From: Dryas octopetala
Lineage: Eukaryota > Streptophyta > Magnoliopsida > Rosales > Rosaceae
Direction: 5' to 3'
Length of the DNA: 64,000 nucleotides
Assembly (NCBI GenBank): GCA_963921425.1
Contig: OY992836.1
Location: forward strand, 565,501-629,500
The translations under genes were made by a program, and so were the position numbers. Every line of letters starts with the position of its first letter. Within the stretch, counting starts at the first letter, position 1. Positions 11,868-23,525 of this stretch are shown here, piece after piece. The notes beneath the pieces were generated by a model. That model saw only the letters and a list, made by a program, of their open reading frames with translations. It was not told where the DNA came from and searched no databases.

Positions 11868-14536
11868 TGACAAGACCGCCCCCGGATTTCACCCTGAAAC
11901 CCGGAGAGGTCCTGCGTGAATCCAAATTCAAGGAAAATCCTACCGAAAATTCGGCAAAACCTCCCCTGAAAATGGACTAACCCAGAAATTTCAAAACCTG
12001 TTAAACACACTTCTAAACAGCAACCACCTCTACCACAACCAAATAGGGTCTCAGACCCAACAATTTCAAAGAAATCCAACTTAAAATTTTAGAGTGGTTA
12101 TCAGAGCCACTACTCCTATTACAAGAAATTTCTACAAAATTAAACTTTGCGCCTACAGGGTCCGAGTAGGAAGATGGACTTGAATGCCTCGACGTTATTG
12201 GCTCGACCTCCACCAAAGCTACTACCTGGGGGAAACAATTTAAGATAAACAAGAAAAACCGTGAGACAAAACTCAGTGAGTGGACAGTTTATTGAAAACG
12301 AAAATAAAAGTAAACTTCTTGTTTCAGGAAATCTTTCAAAACCACATTTACCACTAAGACCTCACGTTACTCTCTGAAATCCCCAGTTTTAAAACCATAA
12401 AGTTTACTTAAACTTAAGAAATTCCATAAAACAATATATATTTTCTCAAATTAACAATTTCTTAAAACAACGAACTGTAAAACATCGTAACAGTCTTGAT
12501 AGAGTTCAAAAGAATCCTTCACTTAAAATCATATTTAATATTCTCTGAAAATAACCAAATTCACTTTCCACCATGCTATATACCCTGAATAACCTGGCCA
12601 TACACCTGTGCGGAATTCCTGCATCGCACAGGCAGGCAATATCCTGGCCATACACACGCGTGGAGTAAATCCAACACGTGCAGGCAATATCCTGGCCATA
12701 CACACGTGTGAATAAAATCAGCACGTGCAGGCAATCCTGGTCATACGTGCACGCAGAGCGGCCCCCAAAGGGCGAAGCATCCCGACACACGGCCCAAAGC
12801 CTATATGTGTGCCGTGATGGGTCCCAAAGACCTATACAAATCCAATAATCCTGAAGGGTACTGCAAGAGTGGATTTTGAAAACCATTTTCCAAACCAAGA
12901 CATAAATCCTTTATCCACCGAGAATAAATATCATTTTCTCATCGAAAGAAAATATTATTGAAACCTTCCTTCAAACCTTAAATCAATACGCCAAAGTGTA
13001 TTATTTCAAATAATTTTAGTATACATAAAACCATTCATAATATCTCAATGCCACGCAAAATAATTTCTTAAAATTGAAGAATCCCAATGAAATTATCACA
13101 CATTTCACTATCAACTCAAGTCTTACTTAAAACTTTGAAATCAATTTCCTTTCAATAAATTCTTGTATAAAATCACGTTTGAAATCGTATATCTCTATCG
13201 ACTCATAAAACCAAATTAGTTCATCAATCTTGTATGAAAAATCATTTAATAAGACTCAAAGTAAAGACATTAATCAAACTAACAGAAATGTAAACTTTGA
13301 AAATCATAATCATTTATAACAAATTCAACCCCAAATTATTTTAACTCAAACCATACTCAAATAAAACTCAGGATAAGCAAATAAATTCGATTAACCAAGA
13401 TAAAAATGCAATTTTCATAAATCATTTTAAGGAAGTAAGGTCCACTCACAGAGATAGCCTAGCTTCGATCCTCAGCCGGATCATCAAGAACCGCGGTCGT
13501 TTCGCCTATGACATAAACAACAAAACCAAAGATTAGTCTCGGTTCTACGACATTTAAAGGGTGTGCGTGTGTGAACGAACCTAACATCACGCCTCTTACT
13601 TGTTCAGCTCAACGATTAAATTACTTACTCACAAAAATCTCAAATTAAACACTCCCTCCTTCCTCGAAAACTACTCGGCTCTACCCAACTCAAACTGAAT
13701 TTAAAAACATAAATAATTATGTAGCCTACCCACAAAACCACGATTTATTTTAAGGTTAGTTCGGTAACGGAAGAGCACCCAAACACTGACCAAAAGCAAT
13801 CCGAACTTTACCTATTCTTCCACCCCAAAACCACCACAAAGCTCAGTCAACCCTTAGCAAACCCGAACTGGGTTCCAACCCTTGCAAATCCAACTTCTCA
13901 AATCTACTCAAACCTTTAATTCCAAACATCCAATAGGTTTTCTAGAGATGAAATTTGTTAAGAACCGTCACTAATTAACAACCCCCAAATCAGAAACCCA
14001 AGGAAATTCGAAAAGGCCCTATAATCCAAAAATTTAAGTTTCCTAAATTTAAAGTTTTGAACACAAAACCAAAAGAAATTGAAAGCCCAGAGAAAAAAGG
14101 GAGAAGACCCACCTAAAATCAGGATGATTTGCGCTGAAACTTTGGCTGAAAAATTGGAAGAAACACAGGGCGACAGCTGGGTTTGGGTTGTTCCTGTGCG
14201 CGCGGCTGGGCTGGCTGGAAGAGCGCTGGGGGAGGTCGCCGGCCTGAGGGAAGGTCACCGGAGAGTGGCGACTACGAGGGGAGGCCGGCGTTGATGGCCG
14301 GTGCTACGCACAGAGGGAGAGAGCAGAGAGAGAGAACACGGGGCAAGAGAGAGAATGAGGGGAGAGTGTGAGCTCGGGAGGGTGGCCGGCGCCTGGGGTG
14401 TTCGCCGGTAAGCTTAGGTCGGAGGGGGGGGCGTCGACGGCGGGCTGGGTGATGGTGGTGGTCGGTTGGTGCAGGGCTGGTTGCGGGGGAGGAGAAAACA
14501 AGGAGAGGGAGTGTACGGGTGAGAGGGAAATAAAGG

Positions 14537-14568
<32 letters not shown>

Positions 14569-14974
14569 ATGTGGTAGAAAGTTCTAGAGAGAGAGATCAG
14601 AAAAAATTTTCTGATTTTTTGGTTATTTAAAATCTCACTTTTATAAATTTACAAAATTGCCCCTCACTTCACACGTCCGTATCTTTCAAACCGTAACTCG
14701 GATTGACGCGTGCTACGTGTCTATGAAATCGTGGGCTCGAAACCTATCTAACGGACCCGAAGTCAAAATCGAAAACCCATTTATTTTAAAAGTCAACTTT
14801 TGGGTCAAACCCAAATTAAAACGAAATTTAACAATTAAATCAAAACCTTTTTATTTTCCAAATAAATCTCAAAATCTTTAAAATACAATTCAACATCTTT
14901 TAAAAAAAATCTCTTAAAAACATAATTAAATAAAAATTTAAATTTCTAGTGAAAATTTGGGTCGGGTCGTTACA
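11868..14974 (-). mobile_element. Type-B long solo LTR (innermost layer)
   Basis: Left end TGACAAGACCGCCCCC, right end GGGTCGGGTCGTTACA, target-site duplication TTCTC (11863-11867 and 14975-14979). It sits exactly at the edge of the minisatellite of the LTR it entered. 3107 bp, no internal region. A different minisatellite lies at 12590-12760 and a GA tract at 14535-14568; the GC-rich block lies next to that tract (about 14165-14520). As the innermost insertion it is the youngest of this stack. Confidence 0.9.
12590..12760 (-). repeat. LTR minisatellite, about 45-bp unit, four copies
   Basis: Units contain CCTGGCCATACACACGTGTG-like sequence followed by a spacer and CACGTGCAGGCAAT. It is related to the array at 45060-45200 in the LTR 44320-59573 and is unlike the units at 11607-11862. 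Confidence 0.78.
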
Positions 14975-16315
14975 TTCTCGCACAACCTCAATCACAGCAT
15001 TATCCAAACTAGTTCATACACTAAATTTATTTATCAGTATACATGCCTCTTGAATTTCGGATTTAAATTATGGAATTTATTAAATTTCTTTTGAAAACCA
15101 AGTCCAACCCACCATGCAACAATCTAAATAAACTCAGGATAACAAATAGAATAATAATCATGAAATTCAAAATCATTTATAAAAACAAGAGGTTCACTCA
15201 CAGTGCGAAATCAACGCCGATCCTCCGTCGGATTGTTTTGAGCCTCGTTGATATTGCCTAAAATATACGCAAATAAATATAAAATTAGGCTTGGCTCAAT
15301 GAAAATATAAGGTGTGTGTGTGAACCTAAACGTTCCGCTTAAATCTATTTTTTTATTTTTATTTTCTCATGGTTAGTTTTAATATTCCACTTAAGGCCCA
15401 ATCACTTGAAAGCCTTCTAGCTCCTTCCCAGCTCTAACTCCAACAACACCCAAACCTTTTAATCCACTCTAATCATTCATTTAAACCTTATACACGCTGT
15501 AACTCAGTCGGGGTTCGTTCGAAAGTCGTTTCGGTATCGTAAAGTTCCCAAAACTCGGTCCAAATTGAGGTTTCGTCAACTCTATGCAATTTCTGTCTAA
15601 CCAACAACAAAATCCACTCCAACAGGCCCAAAATTTATAATAACTAAACAAGGTGACGGTTGGGTGGTCGGAACCACCGCCGTCATCGCCTAAAGTGGCA
15701 GTTCAAAACCCAAAAATCAAAAATTCTCAAAAATTAATTAAATTACCGATTATAATCTGCCCCTACAGGTCCATAGGAATAGAAATTGTCCAACAATTAA
15801 CCAAAAACTACCCTCTAATAAAAAAAAATCATGGAATCCCGAACTGGCTAAAAACCCCAAATTTCAATTCACAAAAATCCTCAAAATTGACAAGCAAAAC
15901 CATATGGGTTTGGAAGCCCATGAAGAAAAGAAGAAAACCCACTAACCAATTTCTTGATCGGAGCTCGGAGGTGGCCGGAATCGAGAAATGAAATCTGCGG
16001 CTGGCTTGGTTTTTCTGAGTTGTTTCTGCACACAGGGGACACTGGTCGCGAAGGGAAAGCCGAGGGAAGAAGGCCGGCTCCTGGGGTCACGCTGGTGGCC
16101 TTGCGCCGCCGAAAAAGTGGTCAGACCACTGCCTCCAGTGGTGAGGCCGCGCGCGCAGACGAGAGGAAAGAAAGAGAGTCTGCGGGAGGAAGAGAGAGAA
16201 TGACCTGGGAAGGTGGTCGGCGTCGGGGAGAGATGCTCACCGAAGGTTTGGGTCGGAGGGAATGGCCGGTGAAGGCCAGTGGTGGTGACTGGTTGGTGCG
16301 CGCAGGGGAGGAAGG

Positions 16316-16359
<44 letters not shown>

Positions 16360-17307
16360 GGGCTGATTTTAAATTGTGGTGTTTGGGTTTTGAAATTACC
16401 CAATTGCCCTTTTTAGAAAACTCTCCACCTTTCCTACTAAAAATTCCAAATTTGAACACCGTTTTTGCCTACGCGTTTCGAAACTCGAGTTCTAATTAAC
16501 CGTCTCGAACTTAAAGGCTACAAATTTGAATTAAAACACCTCTCTAAATGCTAGAATTCGCTTCCAAAAATTTTAATAAGGCCCGTCCAAAAGATTAATT
16601 TTTATTAGAGAAATAAGACTTGGGTTCGGGTCGTTATACAAACAAACAACCCGGTAAGCTCACTAGAGCTCGTATGAGTGAAATGACTTAAACAATTAAC
16701 CTCAACAATTTCTTCAATTTTCATACTCAATAAATAATTTATAATAACATCAAAGTATAAATAATAAATATTCAAATCACATAATATTTAATTCACCAAT
16801 GATTCAAGCATCAAGATAATCAAAATTCCTCGTATCCACATCAAATTCCATTGATAATAATAATAATCATTCCGGAAAATCAATTATCTAATCGTCAACT
16901 AATAACCTCAACCTCAATCATTCACAATTTAAATAATAACCTCAAACATAATTTATATGCCTATACCATATCTCCAACTGATTCACCATAATCCAATCCA
17001 CACATCATATTCCATAATCTCATGGCAAATCATCAACATTCCCATCCTCAAGATTCAAGCCTAGTCTTACCAAGTCCTAGCAAACAATGCAAACAAGCAA
17101 TCAAACAAACAAACATCTATATAATTTCACTCACATCGCTCTTTGAAATCCCTCAATTTTCAAACCTTTTTTCAAATCTATTTTTAAATCATCTCAAAAC
17201 TATAAATCGATCTCTGAAGAACCATTAATACCTACAAAGTACTCCACAACTGAAACCTCATGCCACACTAGTACTCGAAGAACTGCTGGTCATATACTGT
17301 GGTAATT

Positions 17308-17640
17308 AAGCTCGCCACATCCCGTGCATAGGCACGAGCAGGCAGATAAGCTCGCCACTTCCCGGGCAGAGCGAATCGATCGATGCACGGGCAGGCAGGT
17401 ATGCTCACCACTTCCCGTGCAGAGCGAATCGATGCACGAGCTTGCCCGTGTAGAGCGGATCGATGCACAAGCAAGCAGGAATACTCGCCACTTCTTGTGC
17501 AGAGCAAATCTGTACATGAGCAGGCAGAAATGCTCGCCACTTCTCGTGTAGAGCGAACCGATGCACGAGCAAGCAGGTGACTAGGCTCGCCACTTCCCGT
17601 ACAGAGCGAATCGATGCACGGGCAGGCAGGTACTCTCGCA
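17308..17640 (-). repeat. LTR minisatellite of the type-A copy, six or more units
   Basis: Units contain GCTCGCCACTTCCCGTGCAG, then AGCGAATCGATGCACGGGCA and a GGCAGGTAT tail; about 50 bp each, degenerate. It shares its unit with 11607-11862, although one lies in a type-A LTR and the other in a type-B LTR. Confidence 0.83.
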
Positions 17641-18977
17641 CAACCTCAATCACAACATTCTCGAATCTAATTCATAACTTTCATTGTTTAATAATATATT
17701 ATTGCCCTTATTACTTTTCAAATTCACCTCTACATATGCATCACCATCAACACTTTCTATGAGAAAATTTATTCTTAAAACATTTCTAAAACAAGGTCCA
17801 CTCACTATTTACTCCGAACTATGCCGAATCCTTTCCGAAATTGATTCATACTCACAGCCCCTAACTTGATTGCCACTCAAATCATACCAATACTTCCTCA
17901 ATAATTAATTTGATCATCTGTATAATAATTGTCTAATCCTCACTCATTTACCTCGACAATAAGCATTTCTTCTCTAATTCAGCAATTATCGTCACCGCAT
18001 CTCTATAATCCTTAATTAATCCCTTAGTCTCAAATTCTCGTCACTACATTCTCATAATTCAAATCCTACACTTAGCTTCCTCTAACATAAAGCAACAAAT
18101 CACACAAAACAGACAATTCATCCACGGTACTCAACAATATAACCAGATAAGTTTCACTCATTGTGTAACCACGTGAAAAGACCGAATGCCCTTGGACGGC
18201 AACGCACTCGGATAACAAATCAGGCAACATGACGGCATCGGGAATAAGATTTCCCAAGCTAGTGTACCTGTTAAGACCAGACAACCAATCAATTACAATC
18301 CAGATTCACAAATTGGCCATTCAACGGTCGGATTAGGCAGCAACACCACACCCGGTGGCTACCCGGCCACAAACAACACCCAAACGTCACCAAAACTCAC
18401 CGAAAACATCAATTGGATCTGAAAATGGTCTTAAGGGTTCTAGGGAGGCAGAACGGTGAAAACGACCACCAAACCGAACTACCACGCACGGCGGAGCCGT
18501 GGTGGCCGTGAGTGCCCAATCTGGGATTTTCAAATAAACAAGTCTCAGCTCAAACCAAGCATACAGAATCAAAGAGGAGGTCGAGGGGAGTCAAAACCAT
18601 ACCTCACTCGACGGAAAACACCGCCGAAAAAGCCAGAAATTGGTCAGAGAAGACGACCGGCCTTGTGGCTTCGATTCGACTTTGTGAAAGGTCGTCGGAG
18701 CTAGGGAAGCCCAGGATGAACTCGCCGTGAAGAGGGGAGGATGACCCAAATGGTCCGGCGCTGCGATTTGGCCGGAGAAGTGAGATCGTCGGCGCAGCCA
18801 TCGATTTTGTCTCGCGTCGATTCGTCGCAGTGGTGGCTCGAATGAAAGATCGGCGACCAGGGGTAGATAAAGGAGGAAGAGGCGAGGCTCGTGGGCCAAA
18901 CACCCAGCCCAGATGCCGCCGGATGCGCCGGTGGCAGGGGCGGCGAAGGTAAGGGGCGAGAGAGAGACAGAGGCGCG

Positions 18978-19018
<41 letters not shown>

Positions 19019-19345
19019 CTGATCTTGGGTTTTTTAAAACCACTTTGTAAAAATTACAAGTTTGCCCTTTACTTCAAATGCCCGTAACTTTCAAACCGTA
19101 ATCCCGATTTACACGTACTTCGTGTCTCCGAACTCGTGGACTCGAGATCTATCCAACAAGCCCAGAGTCAAAAACGAAAGCCCACTAATTTTGAAAGTCA
19201 ACTTTGGGTCAAGTCCAATTTAAAACAAAAATTAAAAATTAAATCAAAACCCTTTTTATTTTCCAAATAAATTCCCAAAATCCTTAAAATAAATTCTCAA
19301 AATATTTAAAATAAATCCTTGAAAAATATGGGGTCTTACATCTAA

Positions 19346-20394
19346 ATTTTTCTTGGGTCCACATTATGTCGTTGATGATCACATTATTCTTTCTTGTTTG
19401 GTCAATTACTTGAAAATGACATTGAATTTTGAATCATTGCATTTTAAACTCCTTTAGTTCGATTGAAGCATCATAACCATACTTGACTTTTGAAATGATT
19501 TTAGGCCATTTTTGTTTTAGTTTGAGCCTTTCTTGCCAATCCTTTGTTATTAAATAAAACTTTACCACTACTATCCCTTTTGAGCCTTAGTTTTTAATCT
19601 TTTTCGTTTGTTAAACACTATCACCCTCTTTTCTGAGAATTGTTAGAAAAAGTAAAAAGAAAAAAAAAGGCATTATGTTATTATTTTCTTCAATTAAAAG
19701 AAATGTCAAAAAAAAAAGAAAAAAAAGAAAAAAAGAAACGTCTTAGTATCATTTTATTTTCAAAGAAATTAAACTTTCTCTGAAGTGTCTTACATTCCCA
19801 CCTTACCCTTACATTACAAGCCAATAAAAGTCCTATTTGATCTTAGGAAGAGTTGGTTACAATGTGGAGAGAGAATGAGTAGGAATTAAAGTGTTTGATT
19901 CAGCATTGTCATGTTTTGATTTCCTTTCATGAGATCTTATCTTTGCTTTATAATTCCGTTCTTCATGATACATATATGTGAGTTATCTTTGAAAATTGTT
20001 CACATTTACTCACACTCACATATAACTTGAGAGAAAATAGTCAACCTATCTCCATGTGCTTCATTTGAGAGTGATTTATCTTGTGAGAATTGGAGTCAAA
20101 GCATTTTTTCCAAAGGTGATTTAATTTTATTTTACTTAGAGGTTGGAGTTTACATTCTTGTTGGCTTTGTGCACTTATACTCTGAGTTTAGAATCTTTAA
20201 AGATGATTTTACCACTTTGAATAATATTTAATCTCTTGTTTATATTCTTGAGAGCATGTTTAAGTGTTAGGGTAGTTAAATGGTGTTTCCAAAGTTTATG
20301 CATTTGAGTAATATAATTTCTCTGAGAAAATTTGAAGTAATCAATTTCTTTTAGTTCTGCTCGAGGACTAGAAAAATGTAGATCTGGGGGTATT
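19346..20394 (+). other. Athila 3' non-coding region, second part, with polypurine tract
   Basis: Continues the Athila region cut at 10498. No env-like protein is recognisable. A short A/G-rich run is at 19650-19740. A CTCGAGGACTAG motif is at about 20359-20370 and the polypurine tract GATCTGGGGGTA at about 20381-20392, directly before the 3' LTR; this tract primes plus-strand DNA synthesis. Confidence 0.75.
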
Positions 20395-22290
20395 TGTTGA
20401 GTTTAATTTATATACATATTTTATCCTCAAATTCATAGATTTTTGTCAATATCTTTTAGCATTTTTAGTGTTTTAATTTTAATTTTTATTATTTAGTTAA
20501 TTAGTGGGTTTTATTAGTTTTTGTCATATTTCTTAGATTGTATTAGGTTGCATTTATTATTTTTTAGGCTAGATTTAATTTTAGAAATTTTATGTGTTAT
20601 ATTAATTAATTTTTATTTGATTTTTGTAGGATTGAAGAGAAGCCCAAAAGAATTAAATGAGAGAAAAGCCAAGCCCAAAAAGAGAAGAAAGAAGAAAATA
20701 AGAAGCAGAGGCCGAGCCCAGGAAGCCGAACAGTCACAACGCCTCACCAAAAAGCTTTCCGCCTCCTCCATTTTCTTTTGATTAATGTTACCTTCAGCCA
20801 CTTGGATGGCGACACGTGGCATTCTCCATCTTTCTTTCCTTCAACCTCCAGCCGCAAGTCAAGCTTTGTTTGATTAATCTCCCTTTCTCTCACCCATGTG
20901 AGCCACAAGCCACACTTCCTGCAAGCCAAGCCGCAAGCCATCCTTTCTTCTTATCTCCCTCTTTCACGCTTTCCCATGCAGCCGCAAGTCACAGCAAGCC
21001 GCATAGCCAAGCCGCTGTGCCAATACAGTCACGCAAAATGCTTGATTAATCTTGTTTTCAGCCTCTCACAGATTAACACTTGGCGCAGACCAAGCTGTTG
21101 ACAGCTTTTCTCCAGCCTTCATCCGTGTGCCTCTCTCTCTCTCTCCTCCCAGCCTATAGCTACGCAACATATGGCAGAAATTTCAGATATTTCCAAGGTT
21201 GCACCAGTTTTTGTATTGATCTTTTCCTTATCACATGACCTAGTCTTTACCTATTTAAAGGAAGCTTTAGCCCCTCCTTCACATCTTTTTTCTCTACATT
21301 TTAATTTTCTACCTTTTTCTAGTATTCTCCTAGGATTTTTCTCTCAACCCTTTTGACTATGATGTTTGAGAGAGAATAAGAATGTAATTTTCTTGCACTT
21401 TTAATTAATGAAACTTTATTTATGTCTATGTAGTTCTTTACTTTATGGTTAGTAGTGTTATTTATTTTCTTATTCTTTAAATTACATGTTTATTTATTTA
21501 TTTATTTATTTTTATTTAAGATCTAAGCTCATGGGTGGTCACTAAACCCTCTTACCAAGGTAAGGGGGAAACACCACCATGAATATTATTAAGTGAGACT
21601 TTTATGTTAATTTTTCCCTTGTTTCGATCCTACAAACTCTAGATTTTGATCTTAAAATGAGAAAGAGATCATCTTTCACCCATAATATATGACTTTCACC
21701 CATAATATCATATATTATGGGTAGTTAGATCATCTTTCCACATTTTAGCTTTATAGTTAATCTTTTATACACAAACCTTTTTGAACTCTAGTTGTTCCTT
21801 AGTTTTTGGTTCACTTGAGTTTTTAAAGTTTGTATTTTCTAAGCAAAATTAAGATCTACCATATAAATCTTCAATTTTTGTGCTCAATTCATATTTATTT
21901 TTGTAAGAGGGATTGGGTGCCCTCCTTTTTGGGAAATTACTAAAAATCTCACTTAATATGTTCATAAGTGGTGTGGAACCCTAACCTTGGTTCTTATACG
22001 ATTGTTTAACTTCTAAAACCAAAAAATTGTTATTTTCCTTTCTAGATTTAATATTTAAATTCTTGTACCTTTATTTACTTTATTTTCTTTTCATCTACTT
22101 TATTTGCTTTTTACTTTAGTTGCATTTTCTTTTAAGTTGCCTCACAAACCAACAAAATTTTCAAACTAGGTTAGTTTTAAATTAACTTAAGTTTAAGCTT
22201 AATGTATCGTTTTGCATCACTCCTTGAGGTTCGACCTCGTTAGTATACTACTAGACTCGTATATTTGTGAGTAAATAAAATTTTACAACA
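20395..22290 (+). mobile_element. Athila 3' LTR
   Basis: Starts TGTTGAGTTTAATTT after the polypurine tract and ends TTTTACAACA, giving TGTTG/CAACA ends. At 1896 bp it is in the usual range for Athila LTRs. A TATTTAAAGG box near 21251 could be the TATA element, and an ATTT repeat is at about 21482-21512. The partner LTR is off the window, so neither the divergence nor the 5-bp duplication (right side would be ATAAT, 22291-22295) can be checked. Confidence 0.82.
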
Positions 22291-22300
22291 ATAATATTAG

Positions 22301-22398
22301 GTGAGATACGTGGGGAAAGATTCGTTGAGATAAGTGCTTCTTATCAACCATGGATATGGACTGCAGGGATTCATGAAAATGATTTTGTCCCGGAAATT
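22301..22398 (+). other. Candidate host exon, family not recognised
   Basis: A 98-bp open block starts after AG (22299-22300) and ends before GTAAGC (22399-22404), as an internal exon would. Read in the third frame it gives 32 codons without a stop, including [14 protein letters not shown] and [15 protein letters not shown], a composition like a real protein and unlike the AT-rich surroundings. I do not recognise the family and do not name a function. It lies 11 bases after the Athila 3' LTR, so an upstream intron of this gene may hold the Athila element. It is not part of the transporter gene at 29488 as far as I can tell. It could also be a chance open stretch. Confidence 0.4.
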
Positions 22399-22865
22399 GT
22401 AAGCATCTCATAAAACATTAGGTTGCTCTAGAAAGTAATCTTTTACTCTCATTTGTCTTTTCTCGTCTTCGATAAGATCATTTGTTTTACAATTTTTGTA
22501 CATAGTATTAATTGCATATACACATATATGTATATATAGATATCTTGGAAAATGATGAAATCACTATAATAGTCAATCCATTTAGTTTGATATCTTGCAT
22601 CTTTGCATTGCTGTGGATATTTATATATTGGCTTGGTGGTGATAGTGAATGAAACTTGGTGGTGTGGACAAGTAATTTACTATTTGAAACTTGGGCTTTT
22701 GGTTTAGGCTCGACTCCACTGTTATTGCTTTTATTGTTTGGTCATAAAAAGAAGACCTCATTAATTCTTTGTAAGAGAAAGAGAGGACTTTTTTTCATTA
22801 CAATAGGAAGAGGCGACTTTAATATATTTTTTTCATTCTGCTACATAAGTACTGTATTGTTCAAG

Positions 22866-22903
<38 letters not shown>

Positions 22904-23185
22904 ATCACACACACACACACACACACACCACACACACAAACACACACTATGTCTATGTTAGTGTGTTGTGTGTCCTAAAACTTGCATTGCATTTCCTCTG
23001 GCTCATTGGTCTACCAAAGCAAAAGGGTGCCCGAAAAGGCAGCAGTAGAGTAAAGTTTATTTGGCAGGTGAACCAATTACAATTATTTGTTTTTTTATTT
23101 TTTTGTATGGATTATGTACTACAGACAATCTTAATTAAAAACTCTACAAAAAAAACCCTTCTTACCATACATACTATAGCTACGT
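22399..23185. other. Unassigned AT-rich DNA with a microsatellite, possible intron
   Basis: No convincing coding sequence or element ends. It follows the candidate exon and its GTAAGC donor-like site, and runs into the chromovirus LTR. It contains the CT/CA microsatellite at 22867-22947. Confidence 0.5.
22867..22947. repeat. Compound CT then CA microsatellite
   Basis: About 16 CT units (22867-22898), a short TATCTCTAT break, then CA units with a few interruptions to 22947. Confidence 0.95.
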
Positions 23186-23495
23186 TGCTTTAATTTGGGC
23201 CTATTTTGGCCAAATTCCTTCGTTTAGGGCTTCAAATAAGCAATATAGTGTTTTTGAATAAGTTTCCTAAATTGCACTTTATTTCCATTTTTATTTCCGT
23301 TTTGAATTTCGAACGTCTAGGGTTCTGAACGTATTTAAACAACCTTTTTGGCTGTTTGTAAGACTCAACTATTATTATTTTCAATCAGAATACCTTTGAG
23401 ATTTCTCTCATTTCTCTGGTGGATTCCAGATTCTTTCTTAGGGTTAACGCTGGTTTTTCCTAATCTATTTTAATTGCGTGTTACGCTGCGTCAAG

Positions 23496-23507
23496 TGGTA
23501 TCAGAGC
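23496..23507 (+). other. Primer binding site of the chromovirus (initiator Met tRNA)
   Basis: TGGTATCAGAGC, the complement of the initiator methionine tRNA 3' end, two bases after the LTR end ...GCTGCGTCA (23493). This fixes the 3' edge of the 5' LTR. Confidence 0.88.
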
Positions 23508-23525
23508 AAGGAGTTACCTGGCTCG

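Larger units (their letters stand above)
10786..16638 (-). mobile_element. Type-B long solo LTR (middle layer)
   Basis: Left end TGACAGGACCGCCCC and right end GGGTTCGGGTCGTTATA (last bases drifted from CA), with target-site duplication CAAAC (10781-10785 and 16639-16643). Its own sequence, without the inserted 11868-14974, is about 2.74 kb. It lies inside the type-A LTR 10499-19340. Minisatellite at 11607-11862; GA tract at 16319-16356. Confidence 0.88.
10499..19340 (-). mobile_element. Type-A long solo LTR (outer layer of a three-layer stack)
   Basis: On the minus strand it starts TGTAAGACCCCAT (right end) and ends GTTTCGGGGCGTTACA (left end). The target-site duplication is TCTAA (10494-10498 and 19341-19345). 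Its own sequence is 10499-10785 plus 16644-19340, about 2.98 kb; the middle is the inserted 10786-16638. It matches the forward copies at 55939-59495 and 61231-63782 throughout, for example the CACTAGAGCTCGTATGAGTG block near 16660 and the block near 18225-18280. It carries a minisatellite at 17308-17640 and a GA tract at 18980-19015. Confidence 0.9.
70..22290 (+). mobile_element. Athila-type Ty3/gypsy retrotransposon, broken, with three nested insertion sites
   Basis: In + orientation the parts run leader, gag, protease, reverse transcriptase, RNase H, integrase, a long non-coding 3' region, polypurine tract and 3' LTR, the Ty3/gypsy order. The integrase and RNase H wording is of the Athila/Tat branch, for example [11 protein letters not shown] and YHPQTSGQ. 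The 5' LTR is off the left edge. Without insertions about 10 kb of the element is in the window, in line with Athila sizes. It is interrupted at 4338-5456, 5963-8012 and 10499-19340; each interruption has a 5-bp target-site duplication. No clear env-like reading frame follows the integrase. The coding parts carry many breaks and the element is a fossil. Its age cannot be measured here because one LTR is missing, but it is older than everything nested in it. Confidence 0.9.

Noticed and set aside
11625-11870. Repeated-peptide reading frames in minisatellites (also at 17324-17653, 57861-58178 and 62665-62979)
   Set aside because: They follow the DNA repeat on both strands and have no start context, domain or conservation.
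20521-21101. Reading frames inside the Athila 3' LTR
   Set aside because: They lie wholly in the LTR, with no known domain; LTRs of this family are not coding.
22560-22577. CACTATAATAGTC as a left terminus for the CACTA end at 61099
   Set aside because: Similarity ends after eight to nine bases, there is no subterminal repeat beside it, and it lies 38 kb away on the other side of the host gene.
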